The notes below the pieces were generated by a model. That model saw only the letters and a list, made by a program, of their open reading frames with translations. It was not told the origin of the DNA and made no database searches. 64,000 nt of DNA. Origin: CAYFNK01 sp964474895. GTDB lineage: Archaea; Nanobdellota; Nanobdellia; SCGC-AAA011-G17; PNOQ01. Positions 1-7,851 of this stretch are shown here, piece by piece (positions within the stretch are counted from its first letter, which is position 1; each line of letters starts with the position of its first letter). The position numbers and the translations under genes were made by a program. The DNA lies in NCBI GenBank assembly GCA_964474895.1, contig CAYYUK010000001.1, positions 1 to 64,000 of the forward strand. Direction: 5' to 3'.

Positions 1-26
1 TCTTTTTGTGAGTAGCCTGTGGCCAT
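1..26 (-). CDS. N-terminus of an unidentified gene running off the left edge
   Basis: An ATG at 26-24 opens a minus-strand frame reading M-A-T-G-Y-S-Q-K before the window ends. There is no ribosome binding site, but a TATA-like element is centred about 26 nt upstream (48-55), the spacing seen at most starts in this window, so a leaderless mRNA is likely. Eight residues are too few to identify the product. Confidence 0.4.
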
Positions 27-47
27 AAAAAAGGTAAGAATAAGAGA

Positions 48-55
48 TTTATATA
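48..55 (-). promoter_or_regulatory. TATA-like element of the left-edge gene
   Basis: The top strand reads TTTATATA. Its centre lies 26 nt from the ATG at 26, which matches the leaderless geometry of this genome. Confidence 0.4.
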
Positions 56-83
56 CTATTCTTGTGTGTATGTCAAGGCTGTT

Positions 84-419
84 TTATTCAATACCATCCA
101 ATACGCTTTCTAGCTTCATGCTGTGCCTAAATACATAAAGTGCATCTTCATCAGGGGGTACTTCAAGTTCATCTTTCATTGCGTTTAATTCTGCCATTCT
201 TTTTTGTGTTTCTGCTAAAACTAATTGGTCAACATTTTCGTGTGCTGCAACATATTCTTGTTTTCCTACTCTGACTCTTGCTTCTTAAAATTGGGGTAGT
301 CTAGTTGATCCTTGTACAATATCCAATCTCATTTCCCCTGTTTTGGGATCTCTAAAAATAACATATTTTGCATCTCCATAATGTTTGTGTTCTTCAGTTA
401 GTATTCCATAATTGTCCAT
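84..419 (-). pseudogene. Small unknown gene interrupted by an in-frame TAA
   Basis: Starting at the ATG at 419 the frame reads 44 codons beginning M-D-N-Y-G-I-L-T-E-E, meets a TAA at 287-285, then stays open in the same frame for 66 more codons to a second TAA at 86-84. Both halves look coding: charged, low in stops, with normal amino-acid composition. The downstream half has no ATG near its beginning, so it would not be translated alone. The simplest reading is one nonsense change (for example AAA to TAA) in a 111-residue gene, either real decay or a sequence error. A TATA-like element at 448-457 lies upstream. No family is recognised. Confidence 0.55.
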
Positions 420-447
420 TTTAATCAAAAAAGGGGGTGAAATAAGA

Positions 448-483
448 ATTATAAACCTTTCTTTTGGGTAAGATTTTTATACT
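448..483. promoter_or_regulatory. Divergent promoter pair
   Basis: ATTATAAACC at 448-457 reads on the minus strand as GGTTTATAAT and serves the interrupted gene starting at 419. TTTTTATACT at 474-483 is centred about 26 nt before the transporter start at 504. Both fit archaeal TATA boxes. Confidence 0.5.
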
Positions 484-503
484 CTTTATTCCAAAATTAG
501 ATC

Positions 504-1646
504 ATGTTCCACGATATTGTACATGGATTAAATCATATTTTAAATAAAAATAAGGAATTGACTGAAATATATGTTGCTGTTGCATTGAGAAAATTTGCCG
601 TAGCAATGTTTGGTATTTTTGTTCCTATTTATTTATTTTTTGAGCTTAATTACTCTTTAGCCCATATTGGCGTATTTTTTGTTGTAACTTATTTTTCTGC
701 TGCCATTTCTTTTATTTTGGCTTCAAAGATTAGCGAAAACATTGGCTTCAAGAAGAATCTATTGATTAGTTCAATTATTCTTATCTTTGCTCTTACATTT
801 CTTTATCTCCTTAAAATGAACGCTGTTTGGTTTTATCCTTCGTCTGTTTTATTTGGAGCAGCTCAAGCAATGTTTTGGTTTTCAGTTCATGCAGATATGG
901 CTAAATCTATAAAGAAAAAGAAGGGGGGCTCTGAAGTTAGTTGGATTTTTATTATGGTTAGTATAGCCTCCATAATTGGTCCTTTTTTGGCAGGTCTTAT
1001 TTTAGATCTATCTGGTTTTGATGTTTTGTTTGTTGTTGTAACTGCAATATTAATTCTCTCGTCTACCCCGTTGTTTTTGACAAGGGATATCAAACTCAAA
1101 ACAAATATTAATTTTAGAAGTTTATTCTCAAAGGATGACTTCCGTTGTTATCTTTCCTACTTTTCTGATGGCGCAATGCATGTTGCTACTGCTGTTTTCT
1201 GGCCATTGTTTGTGTTTTTTATACTTAACAATTATCTTGGATTTGGTATAATATTTTCTTTAATCTCCGTAGTTACGCCTTTCATTTTGGTATTTGCTGG
1301 TAGATATGTTGATCATAATAAGTTGAGAATAGTTTTGAGTACTGGTGCTATTATCTTTGGAATTTCTATAATTATGAGATCATTTGTTGAAAATATTTCT
1401 GGAGTTGTTATTGTTACTCTTCTTGGAGCTATATCTTGGGCATTATTTACAGTTGCCATGCATAAGTCTCTTTATATGAAGGTTAGATCGAACGGGGATA
1501 AAAACTATTCTGAGATTATAACTAGAGAGTTAATTCTAAACGTGGGTAGAATATTTATTCTTTTGTTCTTCATATTTTCAGGTAGTTTCTTCTGGAGTTT
1601 TATTGTTGCAGGATTGACTTCTTTGGTGTTTTTGTTTACTAGATAG
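504..1646 (+). CDS. Major facilitator superfamily transporter
   Basis: A 380-residue protein dominated by hydrophobic helices, about eleven or twelve in all. A basic cytoplasmic loop (K-K-K-K-G-G) lies near residue 140 and a longer soluble loop around residues 195-210 divides it into two six-helix halves, the layout of MFS permeases. The N-terminus (about 20 residues) is soluble. No substrate-specific motif is recognisable, so the cargo is unknown. It stands alone, with its own TATA box and probably a leaderless mRNA. Length is normal for the superfamily. Family assignment is by topology and general look rather than by a signature. Confidence 0.75.
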   Translation: MFHDIVHGLNHILNKNKELTEIYVAVALRKFAVAMFGIFVPIYLFFELNYSLAHIGVFFVVTYFSAAISFILASKISENIGFKKNLLISSIILIFALTFLYLLKMNAVWFYPSSVLFGAAQAMFWFSVHADMAKSIKKKKGGSEVSWIFIMVSIASIIGPFLAGLILDLSGFDVLFVVVTAILILSSTPLFLTRDIKLKTNINFRSLFSKDDFRCYLSYFSDGAMHVATAVFWPLFVFFILNNYLGFGIIFSLISVVTPFILVFAGRYVDHNKLRIVLSTGAIIFGISIIMRSFVENISGVVIVTLLGAISWALFTVAMHKSLYMKVRSNGDKNYSEIITRELILNVGRIFILLFFIFSGSFFWSFIVAGLTSLVFLFTR

Positions 1647-1650
1647 TAAG

Positions 1651-1660
1651 GTTTATAAAC
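1651..1660 (+). promoter_or_regulatory. TATA box of rpl15e
   Basis: GTTTATAAAC is a perfect palindrome 24-33 nt before the ATG at 1684. It begins five bases after the stop of the transporter gene. Confidence 0.5.
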
Positions 1661-1683
1661 GAATCAAATTCTCAAACATCATT

Positions 1684-2247
1684 ATGTATAAGTATATTCG
1701 AGATTTATGGAAAAGCCCTTCTAAAGAACTTTTACGTGAAAGGCTAATTGCGTGGAGAAAGGAACCAGTTATAGTTAGGATTGATAGACCTACTAGACTT
1801 GATAGGGCCAGAACTCTTGGATATAAGGCCAAACAGGGTTTCGCTATTGTTAGGATTAAAGTTGCAAAGAGTAAGAGACAAAGACCTTTAATAAAAAAGG
1901 GTAGACGTTCAAAGCATAGAAGAAGAAAGAAGATAGTTGGTATGAGTTATCAATGGATTGCTGAGGGCAGGGTAGCTAAAAAGTACACAAACATGGAAGT
2001 TTTAAATTCTTATATTGTTTGCCAAGATGGTAAACATAAATGGTATGAAGTTATTTTGATTGATAGAGAACATCCTAGAATAAAAAACGATCATAGGACA
2101 GAATGGGTGAAAAGAAAAGCAAATACTGGTCGTGTTTATAGGGGATTGACTTCTGCAGGGAAGAAAAGCAGAGGAATGTTGAATAAAGGAAAGGGTGCTG
2201 AAAAGATAAGACCTAGTTTGAGGGCCAATAAAGGATTGGCTAAGTAA
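1684..2247 (+). CDS. rpl15e: Large-subunit ribosomal protein eL15 (L15e)
   Basis: 187 residues, the normal archaeal length. The N-terminus M-Y-K-Y-I-R-D-L-W, the R-x-x-R-L-D-R-A-R-x-L-G-Y-K-A-K-Q-G segment and the basic central run G-R-R-S-K-H-R-R-R-K-K are hallmarks of L15e, a 23S-rRNA-binding protein of the archaeal and eukaryotic large subunit. It has its own promoter and is not in the main ribosomal operon. The start is fixed by family length and by the TATA box spacing. Confidence 0.97.
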   Translation: MYKYIRDLWKSPSKELLRERLIAWRKEPVIVRIDRPTRLDRARTLGYKAKQGFAIVRIKVAKSKRQRPLIKKGRRSKHRRRKKIVGMSYQWIAEGRVAKKYTNMEVLNSYIVCQDGKHKWYEVILIDREHPRIKNDHRTEWVKRKANTGRVYRGLTSAGKKSRGMLNKGKGAEKIRPSLRANKGLAK

Positions 2248-2279
2248 AGTTTTTATAGTAGTTATTTTATTTCTTCTCT

Positions 2280-2510
2280 ATGGATTTTTTAAATATGATT
2301 GCTTTTGATACAAGTTTGTTGGTTATCTTAGCTACAATTTGGACTATACCTTGGAAGGGTTTTGCTCTTTGGAAAGCTGCTAAGAAGGGTCATACAATTT
2401 GGTTCATCGCTCTTTTGATTTTGAATACTTTGGCTATTTTAGAGATATTGTACATCTTTGTGTTCTCTAAACTTGATGCGAAAAAGAAAATCAAAAAGAA
2501 AAAGAGATAG
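2280..2510 (+). CDS. Small two-helix membrane protein, DUF5652-like
   Basis: 76 residues with two transmembrane helices (about 10-27 and 40-62) separated by a short loop with W-K-G-F-A-L-W-K-A-A-K-K-G, followed by a strongly basic tail (K-K-K-I-K-K-K-K-R). The W-K-G-x-A-L-W-x-A and L-N-T-L-x-I-L-E-I motifs resemble the DUF5652 family, found in small archaeal and CPR bacterial genomes and of unknown function. A TATA-like GTTTTTATAG lies just after the rpl15e stop. Confidence 0.7.
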   Translation: MDFLNMIAFDTSLLVILATIWTIPWKGFALWKAAKKGHTIWFIALLILNTLAILEILYIFVFSKLDAKKKIKKKKR

Positions 2511-2558
2511 GACTATTGCATCATTGTAAAAATAAAAAATAAAATAGAAATAATACTT

Positions 2559-2948
2559 TTATTCTTCTTTTTCTTCTTCTGTTACTTCTTCAGTAGATTC
2601 TTCTTCAGCTTCTTCTTCTGCTGGTGTTTCTTCTTCTGTAGATTCTTCCTCAGTAGATTCTTCTTCAGCTTCTTCTTCAGCTTCTTCTTCTGCTGGTGTT
2701 TCTTCTTCTGTAGATTCTTCTTTAGGTTGCTCATCATTTGCTATTTCGCTACCTTTTTGAAGCAATGTAACATCTTGGGCTTGCTTTCCTTTTTCTCCTT
2801 CAGATGGATCAAAAGAAACTCTATCAAGTTCTCTTAAGCGTACACCTTCTTTAACAGATGTGTAATGCACAAAATAGTCTTGACCATCGTCACCTTCGAC
2901 AAAGCCATAACCTTTTCTGATGTCGTACCATTTAACTTTTCCTTCCAT
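2559..2948 (-). CDS. Cold-shock-domain protein with an acidic repeat tail
   Basis: Residues 1-66 form a CspA-type cold-shock domain: R-K-G-Y-G-F-V-E (RNP1, about 11-18) and Y-F-V-H-Y (RNP2, 25-29) are the RNA or single-strand DNA binding strands. The remaining ~60 residues are almost only Glu, Thr, Ser, Ala and Pro and come from a tandem DNA repeat. A tail this acidic would be disordered and could compete with nucleic acid for the OB fold. CspA proteins are common in bacteria and patchy in archaea, so transfer is likely. The best TATA-like element (3015-3025) would leave a leader of roughly 45 nt, longer than usual here. Confidence 0.88.
   Translation of the reverse strand: MEGKVKWYDIRKGYGFVEGDDGQDYFVHYTSVKEGVRLRELDRVSFDPSEGEKGKQAQDVTLLQKGSEIANDEQPKEESTEEETPAEEEAEEEAEEESTEEESTEEETPAEEEAEEESTEEVTEEEKEE
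2591..2720. repeat. Imperfect tandem repeat encoding the acidic tail
   Basis: Two long near-identical units beginning CAGTAGATTC at 2591 and 2651 each contain CTGCTGGTGTTTC followed by TTCTTCTGTAGATTCTTC. The second unit has an extra TTCAGCTTC segment. Both keep the minus-strand reading frame open. Confidence 0.8.
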
Positions 2949-3014
2949 TTAATTTCATACTCCTACCCAAACGATTTCATTAAACTTGGGCTTGTTTTTG
3001 AAGGTATCTGGGCC

Positions 3015-3067
3015 GTTTATAAAGGTTTTCAATTATTTGATATAGTTTCATTATCCTTTTATATTTC
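3015..3067. promoter_or_regulatory. Divergent promoter region between the cold-shock gene and metK
   Basis: GTTTATAAAG around 3015-3025 is the likely TATA box for the minus-strand cold-shock gene. CTTTTATATTTC around 3056-3067 is centred 26 nt before the metK ATG at 3087, so metK would be leaderless. Confidence 0.45.
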
Positions 3068-3086
3068 TTGTATTATCTTGTTTTTT

Positions 3087-4214
3087 ATGAAAAAATTGTT
3101 TACATCGGAGTCTGTAACTGAAGGCCATCCAGATAAAATTTGTGATCAGATAGTTGATTCTATTTTGGATGAATGTTTGAGACAGGATCCTGAATCAAGA
3201 ACTGGTATTGAATGCCTTACCAAAACTGGTGTTGTTATTGTTGCAGGAGAAATAACTACTAATGCAAATTTGGATATTCCATTTATTGTTAGAAGTAAAT
3301 TGAAAGAAATAGGTTATACAAAAAAGAATTATGGTATTGATGCTGACACCTGTGCAGTTATGGTTCATGTTGAAAAACAAAGTCCCGATATCTCCCAGGG
3401 TGTTACTGAGGGTGAAGGATTATATTCTGAGCAGGGAGCTGGTGATCAAGGAATGATGTTTGGTTATGCCTGTGATGAAACAGATGAATTAATGCCTTTA
3501 CCAATAGTTCTCGCACATAGATTAACAAAAAGATTATCTGATGTTAGAAAGAGTGGTGAATTACCCTATTTGGGCCCTGACGGAAAATCTCAAGTTACTG
3601 TAGAATATGATGGGATCAAACCAACTAGGGTTGATACAATTGTTGTTAGTTCTCAACATGACGAAGATGTTAATTATGATATTCTTAAGAGGGATATAAT
3701 CGAAAAAATAGTCAAACCTGTTTGTGGTTTTTGGATAGATGAAAGTACAATTTTCCACATTAACCCTACTGGAAAATTTGTTTTGGGTGGTCCTTATGCA
3801 GATGCAGGTTTAACAGGTCGTAAAATTGTTGTTGATAGTTATGGTGGAATGAGTAGACATGGGGGTGGTGCATTTTCTGGCAAAGACCCAAGTAAGGTTG
3901 ATAGAAGTGCTTCTTATGCTGCAAGACATGTTGCAAAGAGTTTGGTTGCCTCAGGATTATGTAAAAAATGTGAAGTTGGTTTGAGTTATGCAATTGGAGT
4001 TGCTGAGCCTGTTAGTATTTTTGTAGAAAGTTTTGGAACCTCGACATTAAGTGAGGAAGAATTGACTAGAGTTGTTAAGGAAAATTTTGATTTGAAACCT
4101 TCTTCAATAATTGCTAACTTTGATTTGAAAAGACCAATCTATGCAGAAACTTCAGTATATGGGCATTTTGGTTTTGATCACTATCCATGGGAGCAAGTTA
4201 AACAACTTACGTAA
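3087..4214 (+). CDS. metK: S-adenosylmethionine synthetase, bacterial type
   Basis: 375 residues; makes S-adenosylmethionine from ATP and methionine. The N-terminus M-K-K-L-F-T-S-E-S-V-T-E with G-H-P-D-K at 13-17 (ATP/methionine loop), the G-A-G-D-Q-G-M-M-F-G-Y motif and the G-G-G-A-F-S-G-K-D P-loop are the signatures of the bacterial/eukaryotic MetK family. Most archaea carry a divergent archaeal synthetase instead. The frame is open 74 codons further upstream, but that stretch overlaps the divergent cold-shock gene; the ATG at 3087 gives the family N-terminus and ideal TATA spacing. Confidence 0.96.
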   Translation: MKKLFTSESVTEGHPDKICDQIVDSILDECLRQDPESRTGIECLTKTGVVIVAGEITTNANLDIPFIVRSKLKEIGYTKKNYGIDADTCAVMVHVEKQSPDISQGVTEGEGLYSEQGAGDQGMMFGYACDETDELMPLPIVLAHRLTKRLSDVRKSGELPYLGPDGKSQVTVEYDGIKPTRVDTIVVSSQHDEDVNYDILKRDIIEKIVKPVCGFWIDESTIFHINPTGKFVLGGPYADAGLTGRKIVVDSYGGMSRHGGGAFSGKDPSKVDRSASYAARHVAKSLVASGLCKKCEVGLSYAIGVAEPVSIFVESFGTSTLSEEELTRVVKENFDLKPSSIIANFDLKRPIYAETSVYGHFGFDHYPWEQVKQLT

Positions 4215-4248
4215 CTCTTATAAACACTTTTTTAATTTTTGATTTCTT

Positions 4249-4539
4249 ATGGTTGTTGAAATTGAAGTATTTACATCTCAGAGTTGTCCACATTGTCCAA
4301 AGGCAATAAATTCTGTTAAAGAATTTGTAGACAAAGGTCAGGCTAACTTAGTTGAAACTAACATTAATAGTCCCGAAGGTAGTAAAAGAGCTAAGGAGTT
4401 TGAGATAAGGGGTGTTCCTACCCTATTAGTCATGGGTGTTGGTTCTGAAGGTCCTATTGGTTTGATGGGGGTTCCCTCTAAAGAAACATTGGTTAAAGTT
4501 ATTGAAATTGCTGAAGGTAGAAGAGAATGGAAGTCCTAA
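4249..4539 (+). CDS. Thioredoxin/glutaredoxin-fold protein
   Basis: 96 residues. The redox motif C-P-H-C is at 13-16 after a first beta strand (E-I-E-V-F-T), and the cis-proline loop is in R-G-V-P-T-L-L-V. Length and order fit the minimal thioredoxin fold seen in archaeal Trx/Grx hybrids. It probably serves as a cytosolic disulfide reductant. TATA element CTTATAAACA near 4217-4226 gives a leaderless start. A second CxxC protein and a thioredoxin reductase are at 22649-23786, so this one may be an additional substrate of that reductase. Confidence 0.88.
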   Translation: MVVEIEVFTSQSCPHCPKAINSVKEFVDKGQANLVETNINSPEGSKRAKEFEIRGVPTLLVMGVGSEGPIGLMGVPSKETLVKVIEIAEGRREWKS

Positions 4540-4540
4540 T

Positions 4541-4807
4541 TTATACTTTGTAAATTTTAACATTAAAATTTCTTCTAAAATTGTTTACTTTTTTCTTATT
4601 AAATAAGTATAGGACTCCACCAAATATTATTGCAGCTCCAAAAAATACTGCAAAGATTGTACCAAATAATATAAATAATCCTCCGATCAAAGGGGAAAAT
4701 AATGAGATTACTGTACTATTCTTTGTGCTGAATCCTTTATCCTTTAGGAATACGAATACTATGAATGCAATTAAAATTGATAGATAAAATATCTTCTCCC
4801 AAATCAT
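4541..4807 (-). CDS. Small hypothetical membrane protein
   Basis: 88 residues from the ATG at 4807, with one N-terminal helix (about residues 3-20) and a second long Gly/Ala/Phe-rich hydrophobic stretch (about 35-70), then a basic C-terminus. An upstream extension of the frame would cross the start of the divergent DHH gene, so the inner ATG is preferred. No family is recognised. It converges with the thioredoxin gene with almost no gap. Confidence 0.5.
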   Translation of the reverse strand: MIWEKIFYLSILIAFIVFVFLKDKGFSTKNSTVISLFSPLIGGLFILFGTIFAVFFGAAIIFGGVLYLFNKKKVNNFRRNFNVKIYKV

Positions 4808-4849
4808 ATCACAAGCTATATAAAAGAAACATATAAAACTTTCTATAAA

Positions 4850-5896
4850 ATGTTGACTGAAAAGCAAATAAAGGAGTTTAGAGAATATTTGCATAAGGCA
4901 GAGAACCCGCTATTCTTTCATGATGGTGATACTGATGGTCTTTGCTCTTATTTATTGTTGAAGAAATATATCGGCAAGGGGAAGGGAGTAATTGCAAAAG
5001 TTAGGTTTGGTATTACTGAAACTTTTTTAAGAAAAGTTAAAGAAAACTCCCCAGATTATATCTTTGTTTTGGATTTACCAATTATTGATCAAGAATTTAT
5101 AGATAAAGTAAACGTTCCTGTTATATGGCTGGATCATCACCCCCCCGTAAAAAGAAAGGGCGTACATTATTATAATCCTCGTGAAGGTAGCAATCCAGAT
5201 TCAAAACCAACTACATATTATGCTTATAAAATTGCAGAGGAGAAAGATTTGCTTTTGGGATCTATTGGTTGTATTGCTGATTGGCATTACCCAGATTTCC
5301 TTGATAATTTAGACAAATCATTTCCAGGTTTGTTGCCTAAAAAAAGATCTGGAAATCCTGAAGATATTCTTTTTGATTCTAAACTAGGAGATTTAATTAA
5401 GATAATTTCATTTATTTTAAAACTAAGTTTAACTGATATTGCAAGGTGTTCTAGCATAATCTCTAAAATAGAAGATCCTTTTGAAATTATTGATCAGACA
5501 TCTCCTGCTGGAAAATATCTCAATAAAAAAGTTGAAAAAATAAGAAAAGAATACGAATGGGTTTTTAAGCAAGCCTTGAAAGAAAAGCCTAAAGATGGTG
5601 TTCTTTTTGTAAAGCACCCACATACCAATCATTCTTTTGTTGGTGATTTATCTAATGAACTAAACTATATAGCCAAAGGTGTTTTGATTGTTGCAAGAGA
5701 AGATGATGGTAGGATGAAAATGAGCATTAGAAGCCACCACATAGAAATAAGCGATATCATTGCAGATTCTATTAAGGGTTTAGATGGATATGGCGGTGGG
5801 CATGAGTTAGCCTGTGGTGCAAGTGTAAGTGTTAAAGACTTTGATGAATTCTTAGAAAGGTTTAAGAAAGGTGTAAATAAGAAAGAGAATAGGTGA
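4850..5896 (+). CDS. DHH-family phosphoesterase (RecJ/nanoRNase-like)
   Basis: 348 residues. Metal-binding motifs of the DHH superfamily are visible: H-D-G-D-T-D-G at 24-30, D75 in V-L-D-L-P, D-H-H at 95-97, and the C-terminal DHHA1 substrate-binding loop G-G-G-H near 315. Members hydrolyse single-stranded nucleic acid ends, oligonucleotides or cyclic dinucleotides; archaeal RecJ-like proteins of this size act in DNA or RNA end processing. The sequence does not decide between these. The TATA element (around 4816-4826) suggests a leaderless start. The stop overlaps the GTG of the next gene. Confidence 0.88.
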   Translation: MLTEKQIKEFREYLHKAENPLFFHDGDTDGLCSYLLLKKYIGKGKGVIAKVRFGITETFLRKVKENSPDYIFVLDLPIIDQEFIDKVNVPVIWLDHHPPVKRKGVHYYNPREGSNPDSKPTTYYAYKIAEEKDLLLGSIGCIADWHYPDFLDNLDKSFPGLLPKKRSGNPEDILFDSKLGDLIKIISFILKLSLTDIARCSSIISKIEDPFEIIDQTSPAGKYLNKKVEKIRKEYEWVFKQALKEKPKDGVLFVKHPHTNHSFVGDLSNELNYIAKGVLIVAREDDGRMKMSIRSHHIEISDIIADSIKGLDGYGGGHELACGASVSVKDFDEFLERFKKGVNKKENR

Positions 5897-7851
5897 TACC
5901 CATTAGAAAACTTTTTTTGTTGTTGTTGTTTGTTCCACTATTGGTTGGTGCCCAAGAAGTTGATAATTATTATGATTACTCTGAACTAACTCTTAGTTAT
6001 AATTTTGATACTATAATCTCATTAACTGGGTCAAATAATTTGGATCATTTGGAAGCAAGATTGAGTCTTTTCCCAAGAGAAAGTCAAAGACAATCTATTT
6101 TTAGTTTGACTCCAAGTTCAAATCCTCTTGCAGATATTGATATTGGCGATTCTATCCTCTATCGTTGGGAAGAATTTAGCTCAAATTATAATATTGGTCT
6201 TGATTCCATAGTAGAAACTTCTAATATTGTGTATAGAATAGAAAACATTCAATTTCCAATTCAAAATTTAGATCCAGAGTTTGAAGTTTATACACTCCCA
6301 TCTGAAAAAATTGATATAAATAGTGATATTATGAATCAAGCAGAAGACATTGTTATTGGTGAAACAGATTTGTACTCTGCAGTTTTTAAGCTGGCTGATT
6401 GGACCAAGGAAAATATTAACTATGATCTTAATACGATAACTGCTGAAGCAACACTTCCTTCTTCTTGGGTTTTGGAGCATGGTGAGGGTGTTTGTGATGA
6501 AATAACATCTTTGTTTATTTCATTCGCCCGTTCTGTTGGAATACCTGCCAGATTTGTTTCTGGGTCTGCGTATAGTAATGTTGATTACTCTTTTGGAAAT
6601 CATGGTTGGGCGGAAGTTTATTTTCCCGACTATGGCTGGGTTCCTTATGATGTAACATTTGGTGAGTTTGCATGGCTAAATCCCGCCCATATTGATTTAG
6701 ATAGAACTTTAGATAGTTCTGAAGCTGCAATAAGTTATAGTTGGGTTGCCAGTGGAATAGATGTAAAGCTTGGAGAATTAACTATCGCTGCAGATGTTGT
6801 TGAAGAGGGTGAAAAACTTGACCCTATTTTTGATATTAATTTAGATGTTTTAGTTGATGAAGTTACTCCTGGAAGTTATGTTCCTTTTATGGTTACAGTT
6901 GAGAATCCTTTTGATGAATACACCTATGATGGAATTAGAATTTCCAAAGTTCCTTCCGATGTTGATCCCATTTTTAAGCCAGCATTATTGAGGCCGAATC
7001 AGGGAAGAAATTTATTTTGGATAGTAAGAGTTCCTGATAATAATCCTCAGAGATATATTTATACTTCTACAGTTGAAGCCGTTGATGTTTTTGGTTCTGT
7101 TTCTTCTGACACTTTTTCTTTTGCGGATGGTCAGGGTTATGATCATATTTCCGAAGCTGAAGCTATGGCTATGATCTCTGAATTGGAAGAAAAAGAAGAA
7201 AAAACTTACTCTGATGTTTTAGCCATGGATTGCAATCCCTCTAAAGATTATTATTATAATTTTGAAATTGCAAATATAACTTGTAATGTAGAAAATATTG
7301 GAGATTCTATTATTCAAAACTTGGATCTTTGTTATGAAACTGATTGTCAGAATTTTGATTTTGATATTGGTCAGATGAAGAAAATTTATTTTGAGGTTGA
7401 TCCCGATACTAGTAATTTGGTCTTTTCAGCAAAAAATGATTTGATTGAACTTTATTCATTTGTAAAAATAAGTTTATTGGATGAGCCAGACTTATCTCTC
7501 TCAGATTCCTTATACCCAATGGAAGTTAAGTATGGTGAAGAGTTTAAAATCAAGTTTACTTTGAAATCTAAAGCAAAGATTGAAGATTTAAGATTTAAAC
7601 TTGGTAGTTCCAATTATTTTGTTACTGAGAAAAATGAAGAAACAATAACCATTGATGCTGATGTTTTAGGTAAATATTTCTTAACTAATAAAGTAATCTT
7701 CAAATTTGTTTATGAAGATGAATATGGAAATAAGCATAAACTTGAAGAAACAGAACCGATTACAGTTACTGATATCCCTTGGTATGGCAAACTTGTTAGG
7801 GGAATTAGAATAATATTAGAAAAAGGAAAAGAAATTTATTATTCTTTGTAG
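5893..7851 (+). CDS. Secreted transglutaminase-like protein
   Basis: 652 residues. A signal peptide (I-R-K-L-F-L-L-L-L-F-V-P-L-L-V-G-A) occupies residues 4-20. A transglutaminase-like core follows, with the catalytic triad Cys201 (E-G-V-C-D-E), His237 (N-H-G-W-A-E-V) and Asp253 (P-Y-D-V-T-F). The rest (about 300-630) looks like two or more beta-sandwich domains. There is no C-terminal transmembrane helix. Such proteins are cysteine peptidases or crosslinkers acting outside the cell. The start is GTG, overlapping the TGA of the DHH gene by two bases. Confidence 0.87.
   Translation: MIPIRKLFLLLLFVPLLVGAQEVDNYYDYSELTLSYNFDTIISLTGSNNLDHLEARLSLFPRESQRQSIFSLTPSSNPLADIDIGDSILYRWEEFSSNYNIGLDSIVETSNIVYRIENIQFPIQNLDPEFEVYTLPSEKIDINSDIMNQAEDIVIGETDLYSAVFKLADWTKENINYDLNTITAEATLPSSWVLEHGEGVCDEITSLFISFARSVGIPARFVSGSAYSNVDYSFGNHGWAEVYFPDYGWVPYDVTFGEFAWLNPAHIDLDRTLDSSEAAISYSWVASGIDVKLGELTIAADVVEEGEKLDPIFDINLDVLVDEVTPGSYVPFMVTVENPFDEYTYDGIRISKVPSDVDPIFKPALLRPNQGRNLFWIVRVPDNNPQRYIYTSTVEAVDVFGSVSSDTFSFADGQGYDHISEAEAMAMISELEEKEEKTYSDVLAMDCNPSKDYYYNFEIANITCNVENIGDSIIQNLDLCYETDCQNFDFDIGQMKKIYFEVDPDTSNLVFSAKNDLIELYSFVKISLLDEPDLSLSDSLYPMEVKYGEEFKIKFTLKSKAKIEDLRFKLGSSNYFVTEKNEETITIDADVLGKYFLTNKVIFKFVYEDEYGNKHKLEETEPITVTDIPWYGKLVRGIRIILEKGKEIYYSL

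Noticed and set aside
2591..2720. CRISPR-like array
   Set aside because: Repeats are contiguous, in frame and of low complexity, without spacers. They encode the acidic tail.
2865..3086. 74-codon N-terminal extension of metK
   Set aside because: It would overlap the divergent cold-shock gene, has non-MetK sequence and leaves no room for the promoter; the ATG at 3087 gives the family N-terminus.
4581..4787. Plus-strand frame opposite the small membrane gene at 4541-4807
   Set aside because: Polar Asn/Ile-rich frame without promoter; the minus-strand reading gives a coherent membrane protein.
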